Shown: piece by piece, positions 43,986 to 53,702 of the stretch | Layout of the letters: every line of letters begins with the position of its first letter | Numbering within the stretch: position 1 is the first letter of the stretch | Assembly (NCBI RefSeq): GCF_028826155.1 | Contig: NZ_JAQGPN010000001.1 | Span: 186,001-250,000 of the forward strand | Length of the DNA: 64,000 nucleotides | Reading direction: 5' to 3' | Source: Mesorhizobium shangrilense | GTDB taxonomy: Bacteria; Pseudomonadota; Alphaproteobacteria; Rhizobiales; Rhizobiaceae | Translations under genes and position numbers: made by a program | Notes under the pieces: model-generated | Database searches by the model: none | What the model saw: the letters and a program-made list of their open reading frames with translations, nothing else | What the model was told of the DNA's origin: nothing

Positions 43986-44954
43986 ATGCGACGGCGGCAA
44001 CAGTCAACATCACTGACCGACCGCCAATGGGGGATGCCGACCGCGCTTGGATCGCGTATTCCCCTTGCCTCACTCATCCAAACGCTCACCGTCGCCGAAT
44101 ATCTGAACTTCCGCCACGCAGCCAATGCGCTCGGTGTAGCACAATCCAGTGTCAGCGCGCGCGTGAAGGCGCTGGAAGAAGACCTTGGCATCCTCCTGTT
44201 CGAGCGCCATGCGCGAGGTGTTCGCCTGACAGAAGCCGGACGCCACTTCATCGAGCGGATCGCGGCCGGCGTCGATCAACTCGACCATGCGGTGAAGACC
44301 GCAAGCATGGCGGCGGTGGGCGAGTGCGGCCGGCTTCGTATCGGCATTCATGCTCTGATCCCGCACAGCTTCCTCGCAAAGCTGATCGGCCAATACCGTG
44401 AGGACCGCCCCGGCGTTGAAGTCGAGATAACCGAAGGCACAGCCCGCGAAGCGGTGATGCAACTTCGCGCCGACCGGCTGGACGTGGTGTTCGTCGCCGG
44501 CACGCCCGAGCTGCCAGACTGCCATTCCCGCCGCATATGGACCGAACCTCTCTTGGCGGTGCTACCGGAGCAGCATTTGCTTGCCGGACGGCCTGCCGTC
44601 ACATGGGCCGATCTGGCGGGCGAGACGTTCCTTGTCCGGCATGGCGGCACCGGCCCGCAGGTTCATAGCCATATCGTGCTGCGCCATGCCGGGCGCTGGC
44701 CTTCGCCGTCGATCCAGCGTTTCGACGTTGGGCGCGGCACTCTGCTGTCTATGGTCGGACAGGGCTTCGGCATCACTATCGTCGGCGCGGCCACGGCGCT
44801 GCTGCCCACAACCGGCATCGTCTTTCTGCCGTTCGCCGACGAGCCGAAGCCGATCACGTTCTCGGCGATCTGGTCGCCGTCCAACCGCAGCGCGGCGCTT
44901 CGCAACCTGCTCACGCTCGCCAGCGATATGGACCGTCCGTCCCGCGCCTACTGA
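43986..44954 (+). CDS. LysR-family regulator of the conjugative element
   Basis: A 322-aa LysR regulator; a GTG three codons upstream (43977) is an alternative start. The HTH reads LTVAEYLNFRHAANALGVAQ plus SSVSARVKALEEDLG. A LysR gene before traG is a fixed feature of this element family, so it probably acts on transfer genes rather than on the neighbouring cargo. It begins 10 bp after tetR, which is likely the result of cargo insertion. Confidence 0.85.
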   Translation: MRRRQQSTSLTDRQWGMPTALGSRIPLASLIQTLTVAEYLNFRHAANALGVAQSSVSARVKALEEDLGILLFERHARGVRLTEAGRHFIERIAAGVDQLDHAVKTASMAAVGECGRLRIGIHALIPHSFLAKLIGQYREDRPGVEVEITEGTAREAVMQLRADRLDVVFVAGTPELPDCHSRRIWTEPLLAVLPEQHLLAGRPAVTWADLAGETFLVRHGGTGPQVHSHIVLRHAGRWPSPSIQRFDVGRGTLLSMVGQGFGITIVGAATALLPTTGIVFLPFADEPKPITFSAIWSPSNRSAALRNLLTLASDMDRPSRAY

Positions 44955-45024
44955 CTTCCAGCAGCGATTCGTTTCCGCCCGCAGGTATAGGCACCAGCAT
45001 CGGCGACGGTCCCGAGGCAACCCG

Positions 45025-45039
45025 TCCTATTTACCGCCG
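45025..45039 (+). repeat. 15-bp motif shared with the trbB leader (traG side)
   Basis: TCCTATTTACCGCCG occurs here, 101 bp before the traG start, and again at 48673-48687, 120 bp before trbB. Both precede the first gene of a transfer operon, so it may be a common regulator site. Confidence 0.5.
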
Positions 45040-45139
45040 ATAGTATCCGGCAGCCCTCCGGCATCCCCTTTCCTGTTGCCTGTCCCGATTTTGCCTACTC
45101 TCTGGTCGGCTCCGTCTCTTTTGCCGACTGGAGCCTGCA

Positions 45140-47128
45140 TTGCGCGGAGGACGAATCCTTTGGGGCCAAATCGCTGTCGTCTTCGCCATCGTTCTGGTGA
45201 TGGTGTGGGCAGCGACGCAATGGACAGCGTTCCGCCTCGGCTTCCAGCCGCAGCTTGGAGCACCGTGGTTCGAGATGGCGGGCTGGCCGGTCTATTATCC
45301 GCCGGCCTTCTTCTGGTGGTGGTTTTCGTTCGACGCCTATGCGCCCGCGATCTTCGTCGAGGGCGGCATCATAGCGGTATCAGGCGGCTTCCTCGCCATC
45401 GCCGCCGCCATCCTCATGTCGATCATTCGGGCGCGGGAGGCACGCAACGTCGCCACATACGGATCGGCGCGATGGGCCGAGGACAAGGAAATCCGCAGCG
45501 CCGGCTTGCTCGGCCCCGATGGCGTCGTGCTCGGCCGATACGAACGGGACTATCTGCGCCATAACGGTCCCGAGCATGTCCTATGCTTCGCCCCGACGCG
45601 TAGCGGCAAGGGCGTCGGGCTGGTAGTGCCGACGCTGCTGACATGGCCGGCTTCCGCTATCGTCCACGACATCAAAGGCGAGAACTGGACGCTGACAGCG
45701 GGCTTTCGCGCGAAGCATGGCCGAGTCCTGCTGTTCGATCCGACCAATGCCGGATCATCCGCCTACAACCCGCTGCTGGAGGTCCGGCAAGGGGAATGGG
45801 AAGTCAGGGACGTTCAGAATATCGCGGATATTCTGGTCGATCCCGAAGGCAGCCTCGACAAGCGCAACCATTGGGAAAAGACCAGCCATAGCCTGCTAGT
45901 CGGCGCAATCCTGCATGTTCTCTATGCGGAGAAAGACAAGACGCTGGCGGGCGTCGCCAACTTCCTGTCCGACCCGCGCCGCCCGGTCGAGGCGACCTTG
46001 CGCGCCATGATGGACACGCCGCATCTCGGCGAGGCTGGCGTTCATCCCGTCATCGCGTCGTCGGCCCGCGAGCTGTTGAACAAGAGCGAGAACGAACGGT
46101 CAGGCGTGTTGAGCACCGCAATGTCTTTTCTCGGCCTCTACCGCGATCCCGTGGTGGCGCGGGTGACGGCGCGATGCGACTGGTGCATTGCCGATCTGGT
46201 CGGCAGCCGCCAGCCCGTCACGCTCTATCTGGTCGTGCCGCCGTCCGACATAAACCGCACCAAGCCGCTCATCCGCCTGATCCTCAACCAGATCGGCAGG
46301 CGGTTGACGGAAGAATTGACCACCTCCGGCAAGCGGCATCGGTTGCTGTTGATGCTGGACGAGTTTCCGGCGCTCGGCCGGCTCGATTTCTTTGAATCGG
46401 CGCTCGCCTTCATGGCGGGATATGGAATCAAAGGCTTCCTGATCGCGCAGAGCCTCAACCAGATCGAGCGGGCCTATGGGCCGAACAACGCCATCCTCGA
46501 CAACTGCCATGTCCGCGTCAGCTTCGCCACGAACGACGAGCGCACCGCCAAAAGGGTGAGCGACGCGCTTGGCACCGCGACCGAGTTGCGCGATTCCACC
46601 AACTATGCCGGGCACAGACTGGCCCCTTGGCTCGGGCATCTCATGGTATCGCGGCAGGAGACGGCTCGGCCGCTGCTCACGCCGGGCGAGATCATGCAGC
46701 TTCCGCCCACGGACGAAATCGTGATGGTCGCGGGCACGCCGCCGATCCGGGCGACCAAGGCCCGCTATTTCGAGGATGCGCGGTTTCACGAACGCATCCT
46801 GACCCCGCCCGCTCTGGTCGCCGCTCCGCTGGCGCCCAGCCCATCCGCCGATGATTGGTCCGGCCGCGTGGTCGCGGCGGAAAGCCATTCCGCGACCGAC
46901 GCGGCAGACGGGACCGAGGGCGATCCGGCCAATGCCGGCATCCGCCGCGAGCCGGAATTGCCAAGCCAAGAGGAAATCGTCGCCCCGCCGCCGTCGCCCG
47001 AACAGGAGTTCGAGTTTCTGGACGACGAGCCGGCCGTTGACGCGGCCAAGGCCCGCGCCATGCGCCAGCGCATGAGGATGGTCGCGCGACAGATCGCCAT
47101 GAACCCCGATGATGGAATCGAGCTTTGA
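45140..47128 (+). CDS. traG: Type IV coupling protein TraG (VirD4)
   Basis: A 662-aa inner-membrane ATPase that hands the relaxase-DNA complex to the mating channel. Two or three N-terminal transmembrane segments span about 8-95. Walker A is PTRSGKGVG, Walker B is LLLMLDEF, and SLNQIERAYG is the family arginine-finger region. It starts with TTG at 45140 with GGAG at good distance; no suitable ATG lies nearby. It is followed directly by the CopG gene. Confidence 0.93.
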   Translation: MRGGRILWGQIAVVFAIVLVMVWAATQWTAFRLGFQPQLGAPWFEMAGWPVYYPPAFFWWWFSFDAYAPAIFVEGGIIAVSGGFLAIAAAILMSIIRAREARNVATYGSARWAEDKEIRSAGLLGPDGVVLGRYERDYLRHNGPEHVLCFAPTRSGKGVGLVVPTLLTWPASAIVHDIKGENWTLTAGFRAKHGRVLLFDPTNAGSSAYNPLLEVRQGEWEVRDVQNIADILVDPEGSLDKRNHWEKTSHSLLVGAILHVLYAEKDKTLAGVANFLSDPRRPVEATLRAMMDTPHLGEAGVHPVIASSARELLNKSENERSGVLSTAMSFLGLYRDPVVARVTARCDWCIADLVGSRQPVTLYLVVPPSDINRTKPLIRLILNQIGRRLTEELTTSGKRHRLLLMLDEFPALGRLDFFESALAFMAGYGIKGFLIAQSLNQIERAYGPNNAILDNCHVRVSFATNDERTAKRVSDALGTATELRDSTNYAGHRLAPWLGHLMVSRQETARPLLTPGEIMQLPPTDEIVMVAGTPPIRATKARYFEDARFHERILTPPALVAAPLAPSPSADDWSGRVVAAESHSATDAADGTEGDPANAGIRREPELPSQEEIVAPPPSPEQEFEFLDDEPAVDAAKARAMRQRMRMVARQIAMNPDDGIEL

Positions 47129-47138
47129 GGACACGCCC

Positions 47139-47609
47139 ATGACCACGCGCATCCGCCTGAATATCTATTTCGACCCCGCGCTCATCCCGCAGATCGAGGC
47201 GATGGCGCTGCGCCGCTCGGTGGCGCTGCGTCGCAATGTCTCAAAATCCGCCATCGTGGAGGCGGCGGTCATGTCCTACCTGTCCGGCGATGCCGGCGAC
47301 CAGCTTGAAGCCGCCATGTCTCGCCGCTTGGACAAGCTCGGCCGCCAGATCGACACGCTCGACCTAGATCTCGCCGTCCTCGGCGAGACGGTCGCGCAGT
47401 TCATCCATTTCTGGATGACCATCACGCCGCCGCTTACGGGAGCCGCGCAATCCGCAGCCCGTGCAAAAGGTGCGGAGCGGTTCGAGGGCTTCATGCAGAA
47501 TCTCGGCCGGCGTCTGGCGGCGGGTGACTGGTTCCTCAAAGAGATATCACGTGATATGATTCGCTCTGCGGAGGACGCGACAGACTTTGGCAAACATGGC
47601 CGGGATTAG
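47139..47609 (+). CDS. CopG-family (ribbon-helix-helix) protein
   Basis: A 156-aa protein. RIRLNIYFDPALIPQIEAMA starts the RHH fold, and the rest is helical with a hydrophobic segment (FIHFWMTITPPL). In related elements it sits between traG and trbB and is annotated as a CopG-type regulator; the hydrophobic part suggests a membrane-linked role. GAGGAC precedes the start at 47139; an earlier in-frame ATG (47109) lies inside traG. Confidence 0.82.
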   Translation: MTTRIRLNIYFDPALIPQIEAMALRRSVALRRNVSKSAIVEAAVMSYLSGDAGDQLEAAMSRRLDKLGRQIDTLDLDLAVLGETVAQFIHFWMTITPPLTGAAQSAARAKGAERFEGFMQNLGRRLAAGDWFLKEISRDMIRSAEDATDFGKHGRD

Positions 47610-47938
47610 CGTCCGAAGCCACGGCGCGCACAGAATTTTTCGGCTTCGATATACATGGAACCTAGGCCGGAGTGTCTTTTGGCCTATTTTGCAGTGAGGA
47701 CATGAAAGCCGGTACATAGCAGATGATTAGGCAGGGTGCGACCTCAAGCACGGCTGTGGCAGCATTCTACATTGCTCAGCTTTAGAAGTCTGGGCTGGTA
47801 GCTGGGGGTATTCGAATTCTGATTACCTTTTGTTCGAATCGGAGAGCGCGAATCGTTTATGTCCAAATTGGATAGAAACGGCGAAGTGCGCACCTGAGAC
47901 GCGGTACTCTCAACTCTGCGCCCCCAAAATCGCCGACA
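47610..47938. other. Non-coding AT-richer stretch before the inserted GNAT gene
   Basis: About 330 bp with clearly lower GC than the transfer genes on both sides. No gene, attC-like site or terminal repeat is visible. It is the left part of a short insertion that splits the usual copG-trbB junction. Confidence 0.5.
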
Positions 47939-48421
47939 ATGGAATACTTGTATCTGATGGTTGCCACTCCTAGAGTGAAAGTTGTTCCTGCAGAAGTAGA
48001 CGACATTCTACCCTGGCTAACACTTGCGGGTGAAGTCGAACATCTTTTCGGGCCAATGCCTGGTTTAGACGCTATTTTAGCGCAAAAGGTCGCTCAAAAA
48101 CGAGCATATTGTGTCCATCATCTGCCGGATCGGCTTGCGGGAGCGATGTTGCTCGGGGGAGCAGAAGGCCAATACTGGATAAGGTGGCTCGCGGTAAGCT
48201 TAGACTGCCGAAATCTCGGCGTAGGTACAGCACTTGTCGAGACGGCTTTAAAGACATTCCCCTCCGGATCAATGGTCTACGTTGATACGTTTGCTGACGA
48301 TACAAAAGATGGCAAAGCTGCACGTGGTCTTTATGTAGCTTGCGGCTTTACTCCAGTTTCTCTTGTATGCGACGGTGGTATAGAGCGATTGCGCCTTTGT
48401 AGAAAAGCCCTCCTTGCATAG
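47939..48421 (+). CDS. GNAT N-acetyltransferase inserted in the trb region
   Basis: A 160-aa acetyltransferase. The acetyl-CoA site is suggested by WIRWLAVSLDCRNLGVGTALV, and the end RGLYVACGFTPV fits the GNAT C-terminal pattern. Its start may instead be the Met at residue 7 (47957). Base composition differs from the flanking conjugation genes, marking it as cargo. Substrate unknown; small-molecule detoxification is possible. Confidence 0.75.
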   Translation: MEYLYLMVATPRVKVVPAEVDDILPWLTLAGEVEHLFGPMPGLDAILAQKVAQKRAYCVHHLPDRLAGAMLLGGAEGQYWIRWLAVSLDCRNLGVGTALVETALKTFPSGSMVYVDTFADDTKDGKAARGLYVACGFTPVSLVCDGGIERLRLCRKALLA

Positions 48422-48806
48422 ACTTCCGTACGATTCGAAATGCGCATGACCTCGTGGTTTGGGTTGCGATTAAGTGTGCTGCAGTCTGCCCAACTTTGTT
48501 GGTGGCCCTCTATTAAGAATGACCGAAACGTATCCACCTTCAGCAAGTCTATGACTAACCTCGGTCATCTCACCTGCTGTCACACACACCCACCACCCTA
48601 GAGACAGTTTTTTTCGAGGCGTATCGGTACGAATACCTAAAACACTCAATTCACTACGGTCTAGGTTACCCATCCTATTTACCGCCGTTCGCCGCCGATC
48701 ACCGCACGCGGCCAGATACTTGTTGAACGGAACAGATTTCAGCCTCTCTTAATCGACCCCGATCCGGGGATTGCCTGTCGCGTCCCCACCAAAATCCGGG
48801 GCCGAC
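48422..48806. other. Non-coding leader before trbB
   Basis: About 385 bp. The left two thirds are AT-richer and belong to the inserted cargo; a 67-codon minus-strand frame there (48470-48673) is not supported. The right third holds the 15-bp motif (48673-48687) and the trb operon leader. Confidence 0.5.
48673..48687 (+). repeat. 15-bp motif shared with the traG leader (trbB side)
   Basis: Second copy of TCCTATTTACCGCCG. Here it is followed by an extra GCCGCCGATCACCGC-type stretch, so the following sequence ACCGCCGAT of the traG copy is partly repeated. Confidence 0.5.
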
Positions 48807-49802
48807 ATGACCACCAACCACCATAAACCGGAGGCGATTGCACGCGGCGCACGCATGTTGCGCACTGCACTCGGACCCGCCATTGCCCGGCTGCTCGAAG
48901 ACCCGGCCGTGGTCGAGGTGATGTTGAACCCGGACGGGCGGGTGTGGATCGATCGCTTGTCCGAAGGATTATCCGACACTGGCGAGCGACTGTCCGCCGC
49001 CGATGGCGAACGCATCGTGCGGCTGGTCGCGCATCATGTCGGCGCAGAGGTTCACGCCCGCAGCCCACGCGTCTCGGCCGAACTGCCCGAGAGCGGCGAG
49101 CGGTTCGAGGGCCTTTTGCCGCCCGTGGTCGCCGCGCCGGCCTTCGCCATCCGCAAACCCGCCGTCGCGGTGTTCACGCTCGACGACTATGTGGGGGCGG
49201 GCATCATGTCCGCCGATCAGGCCGAGACGCTAAGCGTCGCTGTCCAGTCTCGCGCCAATATCCTCGTGGCGGGCGGCACGTCCACCGGCAAGACCACGCT
49301 GACCAACGCGCTGCTCGCCGAGGTGGCGAAAACGCAGGACCGCGTTGTCATCATCGAGGACACGCGCGAGCTGCAATGTGCTGCGCCGAACCTTGTCGCC
49401 ATGCGGACGAAGAACGACGTGGCGACGCTTTCCGATCTGGTCCGCTCATCCCTGCGCCTGCGCCCGGATCGGATTCCCATCGGCGAGGTGCGCGGCTCTG
49501 AAGCCCTCGACCTGCTCAAAGCATGGGGCACGGGCCATCCCGGCGGCATCGGCACCATCCACGCCGGCACCGGAATCGGCGCGCTCCGTCGCCTTGAACA
49601 GCTCATCCAAGAGGCTGTCGTCACGGTCCCGCGCGCCCTGATCGCCGAGACTATCGACCTTGTTGCGGTCCTTTCCGGGCGCGGTTCCGCGCGCCGGCTG
49701 GCCGAGCTTGCCCGTGTCGAGGGGCTGGGGCCGGACGGCGACTACCGCATCACGCATCCCATCCCTTCGGCAGCCCCCACCAACACAGGAGAATCTTCAT
49801 GA
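48807..49802 (+). CDS. trbB: Conjugal transfer ATPase TrbB (VirB11)
   Basis: A 331-aa hexameric secretion ATPase that powers mating-channel assembly. Walker A is [10 protein letters not shown], and the Asp box, Walker B and His box follow ([33 protein letters not shown]). The start at 48807 is typical; the frame is open to 48771. It overlaps trbC by 4 bp. Confidence 0.94.
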   Translation: MTTNHHKPEAIARGARMLRTALGPAIARLLEDPAVVEVMLNPDGRVWIDRLSEGLSDTGERLSAADGERIVRLVAHHVGAEVHARSPRVSAELPESGERFEGLLPPVVAAPAFAIRKPAVAVFTLDDYVGAGIMSADQAETLSVAVQSRANILVAGGTSTGKTTLTNALLAEVAKTQDRVVIIEDTRELQCAAPNLVAMRTKNDVATLSDLVRSSLRLRPDRIPIGEVRGSEALDLLKAWGTGHPGGIGTIHAGTGIGALRRLEQLIQEAVVTVPRALIAETIDLVAVLSGRGSARRLAELARVEGLGPDGDYRITHPIPSAAPTNTGESS

Positions 49803-50131
49803 TCCGCACGCTCACGCGCGGCTATCGCTTCGCCGCGACCGCCTCATCCACCCTTGCCATTAGCCTCGTGCTCGCCCCGGCCGCCCATGCGTCCGGTTCG
49901 TCGATGCCATGGGAACAGCCCTTGCAGCAAATCCTCCAATCCATCGAGGGGCCGGTCGCCAAGATCATCGCCGTCATCATCATCATCGTCACCGGCCTGA
50001 CTTTGGCCTTCGGCGATACGGGCGGCGGTTTCCGTAAGCTGATCCAGATCGTGTTCGGGCTGTCCATCGCGTTCGCCGCGTCGAGCTTCTTCCTGTCATT
50101 CTTCTCGTTCGGCGGCGGGACGCTCATCTGA
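49799..50131 (+). CDS. trbC: Pilin subunit precursor TrbC (VirB2)
   Basis: A 110-aa pilin. The signal segment ends near AAHASGS, and two transmembrane stretches follow (KIIAVIIIIVTGLTLAFG and LIQIVFGLSIAFAASSFFLS). It is processed by the TraF-like peptidase in related systems. It overlaps trbD by one base. Confidence 0.92.
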   Translation: MIRTLTRGYRFAATASSTLAISLVLAPAAHASGSSMPWEQPLQQILQSIEGPVAKIIAVIIIIVTGLTLAFGDTGGGFRKLIQIVFGLSIAFAASSFFLSFFSFGGGTLI

Positions 50132-50412
50132 TGGCGGGCGGCCTCGAACAGCTCGACGCGGTGCCGGGATTCTCGATCCCCGTCCACCGGGCGTTGACCG
50201 AGCATATCCTGCTCGGTGGCGCACCGCGCTCCATCGCCATCATGAACGGGACGCTGGCCGGGGCCGTGGGCCTCGGCCTGCGCCTCTGGCTGGTAGGCAT
50301 CGCCATTTGGGCCATCGGCCATTTCGCGGCCGTGTGGGCGGCAAAGCGCGATCCCCTCTTTGTCGAGGTCGGGCGGCGGCATCTCCGCATCCCCGGTCAT
50401 CTGGCGGTTTGA
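50131..50412 (+). CDS. trbD: TrbD (VirB3-like) inner-membrane protein
   Basis: A 93-aa protein with FSIPVHRALTEHILLGGAPR at the N-terminus and two adjacent transmembrane stretches, the VirB3/TrbD pattern. It anchors the TrbE ATPase at the inner membrane in related systems. Confidence 0.92.
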   Translation: MAGGLEQLDAVPGFSIPVHRALTEHILLGGAPRSIAIMNGTLAGAVGLGLRLWLVGIAIWAIGHFAAVWAAKRDPLFVEVGRRHLRIPGHLAV

Positions 50413-50425
50413 GGGAGGCGCGTCG

Positions 50426-52918
50426 ATGATGAACCTTGCCGAATACCGCCGCACCGCGACCCGGCTCGCCGACTATCTGCCATGGGCGGCACTGGTTGGC
50501 TCCGGCGTTGTCTTGAACAAGGACGGCTCATTCCAGCGCACCGCGAAGTTTCGCGGTCCCGATCTGGATTCCGCTGTCGCCGCCGAGCTGGTCGCCGTCG
50601 CCGGCCGCATCAACAACGCCGTGCGCCGTCTCGGCTCCGGCTGGAGTATTTTCGTCGAGGCACAGCGCAGCGAAGCCGCGACCTATCCCGACAGCATGTT
50701 TCCCGATCCCGCGTCGGCGCTGGTCGATGCCGAGCGCAAGGCCGGTTTCGAGGAAGCAGACGCGCATTTCGTGTCCGGCTACTTCCTCACCTTCCTCTGG
50801 CTGCCCCCGGCCGAGGAAGCCGCGCGGGCGGAAAGCTGGCTTTACGAGGGCCGCGAGAAAACGGGCGTGGACCCGTGGGAGCTACTGCGCGGCTTCATCG
50901 ACCGCACCGACCGCGTTCTCGCGCTGCTCGACGGCTTCATGCCCGATTGCCATTGGATGGATGACGGCGCGACGCTGACCTATCTCCATTCCACCATCTC
51001 GACCAACCGGCATCGCGTGCGCGTGCCCGAGGTGCCGATGCACCTTGACGCGCTGCTCGCCGACCAGCCGTTGACCGGCGGACTGGAGCCGCGCCTTGGC
51101 GACGCGCATCTGCGCGTGCTGACCATCGTGGGATTCCCGACCGCGACGACGCCCGGCCTGCTCGACGACATGAACCGGCTTCCGTTCCCCTACAGGTGGA
51201 GCACGCGCGCGATCCTGCTCGACAAGATCGATGCGACCCGGCTGCTGACCCGCATCCGTCGCCAGTGGTTCGCCAAGCGCAAGAGCGTCGCCGCGATCTT
51301 GAAAGAGGTCATGACGAACGAGGCGTCCGCGCTTGTGGACACCGACGCCGCCAACAAGGCGCTCGACGCGGACATGGCGTTGCAGGAGCTTGGTGCGGAC
51401 GTGGCGGGCATCGCCTACGTCACGGCAACCGTCACCGTTTGGGATGCCGACCCGCGCGTGGCGCAAGAGAAGCTGCGCCTGGTCGAGAAGATCGTTCAGG
51501 GCCGCGACTTCACCGCCATGGCCGAGACCGTCAACGCAGTTGACGCATGGCTCGGCTCGCTGCCGGGCCATGCCTACGCGAACGTGCGGCAACCGCCCAT
51601 CAGCACTTTGAATCTCGCCCACATGATCCCGCTTTCGGCGGTGTGGGCGGGGCCGGAACGGGACGAGCATTTCGGTGCACCCCCTTTGCTCTTTGGAAAG
51701 ACCGAAGGCTCAACCCCGTTCCGGCTAAGTCTGCATGTCGGCGACGTAGGCCATACCCTTGTCGTCGGCCCCACGGGCGCGGGCAAATCAGTGTTGCTCG
51801 CTCTCATGGCCTTGCAGTTCCGGCGCTACGCGGGATCGCAGGTTTTCGCCTTCGACTTTGGCGGTTCGATCCGCGCTGCGTCGCTCGCCATGGGCGGCGA
51901 CTGGCACGACCTCGGCGGCGGGCTGACAGATGGGGACGAGGTGTCCGTTTCGCTCCAGCCGCTTGCCCGTATCCACGACACCTATGAACGCGCATGGGTG
52001 GCGGACTGGATTGCCGCCATCCTCATGCGCGAGGGGCTGGCGATCACGCCCGAGGTGAAGGAACATCTTTGGACGGCGCTGACCTCGCTCGCCTCCGCGC
52101 CGGTCGAGGAACGCACGATCACCGGCCTCGCGGTCCTGCTGCAATCTAACGATCTGAAACAGGCGCTTCGGCCGTTCTGCGTCGGAGGTGCCTATGGCCG
52201 GCTGCTCGACGCCGAGAGCGAATATCTCGGATCGGCGGACGTGCAGGCGTTCGAGATCGAGGGGCTGGTCGGGACCGGCGCGGCCCCGGCCGTGCTCGCT
52301 TATCTGTTCCATCGTATCGGCGACCGGCTCGACGGGCGGCCGACGCTGCTCATCATCGACGAGGGCTGGCTTGCGCTGGACGACGAGGGGTTCGCCGGCC
52401 AGCTCCGCGAATGGCTGAAAACGCTGCGCAAGAAAAACGCCAGCGTCATCTTCGCCACGCAAAGCCTGTCCGACATCGACGGCAGCAACATCGCGCCCGC
52501 CATCATCGAGAGCTGCCCGACGCGACTCTTGTTGCCGAACGAGCGCGCCATCGAACCGCAGATCACGGCCATCTATCGCCGCTTCGGCCTCAATGACAGG
52601 CAGATCGAAATCCTCGCACGGGCCACGTCCAAGCGGGATTATTACTGCCAAAGCCGCATGGGCAATCGCCTGTTCGAGCTTGGCCTGTCCGAAGTCGGCC
52701 TCGCGCTCTGCGCCGCATCCTCCAAATCCGACCAGACCGCAATCGCGCGCATCCATGCCGAGCACGGCCGCGACGGCTTCCTCGCCGGCTGGCTGCGCCA
52801 TCGCGGCGTCGATTGGGCGGCCGAGTTGATCCCGAACCTCACCAATCTTGCCGACCGGCCGGAATCCGCCGCGTCGGCCCGGCTCGATAGCCACCCCACA
52901 CAGGAGATTCTTCCATGA
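50426..52918 (+). CDS. trbE: Conjugal transfer ATPase TrbE (VirB4)
   Basis: An 830-aa ATPase, the largest of the secretion channel. It begins MMNLAEYRRTATRLADYLPW (a second ATG is adjacent). Walker A is GPTGAGKSVL, Walker B is LLIIDEGWLAL, and FATQSLSDID is the family motif. The frame is open upstream to 50360 inside trbD; GAGGGAGG supports 50426. It overlaps trbJ by 4 bp. Confidence 0.94.
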   Translation: MMNLAEYRRTATRLADYLPWAALVGSGVVLNKDGSFQRTAKFRGPDLDSAVAAELVAVAGRINNAVRRLGSGWSIFVEAQRSEAATYPDSMFPDPASALVDAERKAGFEEADAHFVSGYFLTFLWLPPAEEAARAESWLYEGREKTGVDPWELLRGFIDRTDRVLALLDGFMPDCHWMDDGATLTYLHSTISTNRHRVRVPEVPMHLDALLADQPLTGGLEPRLGDAHLRVLTIVGFPTATTPGLLDDMNRLPFPYRWSTRAILLDKIDATRLLTRIRRQWFAKRKSVAAILKEVMTNEASALVDTDAANKALDADMALQELGADVAGIAYVTATVTVWDADPRVAQEKLRLVEKIVQGRDFTAMAETVNAVDAWLGSLPGHAYANVRQPPISTLNLAHMIPLSAVWAGPERDEHFGAPPLLFGKTEGSTPFRLSLHVGDVGHTLVVGPTGAGKSVLLALMALQFRRYAGSQVFAFDFGGSIRAASLAMGGDWHDLGGGLTDGDEVSVSLQPLARIHDTYERAWVADWIAAILMREGLAITPEVKEHLWTALTSLASAPVEERTITGLAVLLQSNDLKQALRPFCVGGAYGRLLDAESEYLGSADVQAFEIEGLVGTGAAPAVLAYLFHRIGDRLDGRPTLLIIDEGWLALDDEGFAGQLREWLKTLRKKNASVIFATQSLSDIDGSNIAPAIIESCPTRLLLPNERAIEPQITAIYRRFGLNDRQIEILARATSKRDYYCQSRMGNRLFELGLSEVGLALCAASSKSDQTAIARIHAEHGRDGFLAGWLRHRGVDWAAELIPNLTNLADRPESAASARLDSHPTQEILP

Positions 52919-53688
52919 CCTATCCCAAGATCGTTGGGGCCTCGGCCCTTGCACTGGCGCTTGGCGTGCCCGTCGCGCTTTCGCCCATGCTGGCAAGCCC
53001 GGCCCATGCGCAGCTTTTCGGCCGGATCGTCTATGACCCGTCCAACTACGCGCAAAACGTCCTGACGGCCGCCCGCACTCTGGAGCAGATCAACAACCAG
53101 ATTCAGAGCCTCCAGAACGAAGCACAGATGCTCATCAATCAGGCCCGCAATCTAGCGAGCCTGCCGTATTCGTCGCTCCAGCAGCTTCAGCAAAGCGTCC
53201 AGCGCACGCAGCAGCTTCTCGGGCAGGCACAGAACATCGCGTTCGAGGTCGGCCAGATCGACCAAGCGTTCCAGAAGCAGTATGGCAATGTGTCGCTTTC
53301 GGCGACCGAGGCCCAACTGGTCGCCGATGCGCGCAACCGGTGGGAAAATACGGTCGGTGGCTTGCAGGACGCCATGCGCGTGCAGGCTGGCGCAGTCGGC
53401 AATATCGACAGCAACCGGGCCGAGATGGCCGCGCTGGTCGGCCAGAGCCAAGGCGCGACCGGCGCTCTGCAAGCCACGCAGGCTGGCAATCAGCTTCTCG
53501 CGCTCCAGTCGCAGCAGCTTTCCGACCTGATCGCGGTCATCTCTGCGAACGGCCGCGCCGATGCGCTGACCGAGGCCGAGCGCGCGACCGCCGCCGAACA
53601 GGGCCGCATCCAGCGTGAGCGGTTTCTGACACCCGGCACCGGCTACCAGCCCGGCAACGCTCAGATGTTCAACAACGGCAACAACTGA
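52915..53688 (+). CDS. trbJ: TrbJ (VirB5-like) pilus-associated protein
   Basis: A 257-aa secreted protein. The signal peptide ends near PAHAQ (residue 33). The mature part is almost all helical and Gln-rich (NNQIQSLQNEAQMLINQARN), as in TrbJ, a minor pilus component. Confidence 0.92.
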   Translation: MTYPKIVGASALALALGVPVALSPMLASPAHAQLFGRIVYDPSNYAQNVLTAARTLEQINNQIQSLQNEAQMLINQARNLASLPYSSLQQLQQSVQRTQQLLGQAQNIAFEVGQIDQAFQKQYGNVSLSATEAQLVADARNRWENTVGGLQDAMRVQAGAVGNIDSNRAEMAALVGQSQGATGALQATQAGNQLLALQSQQLSDLIAVISANGRADALTEAERATAAEQGRIQRERFLTPGTGYQPGNAQMFNNGNN

Positions 53689-53702
53689 CCGGGAGGCCCG
53701 CC

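Noticed and set aside
42489..47668. 16-bp near match ACATGGAA(A/C)CTAGGCC at 42489 and 47653
   Set aside because: One mismatch in 16 bp is expected many times by chance in a 64-kb window, and the sites do not bracket any clear unit.
48470..48673. 67-codon minus-strand frame in the trbB leader
   Set aside because: No recognisable family, poor ribosome site, and it overlaps the conserved 15-bp leader motif.
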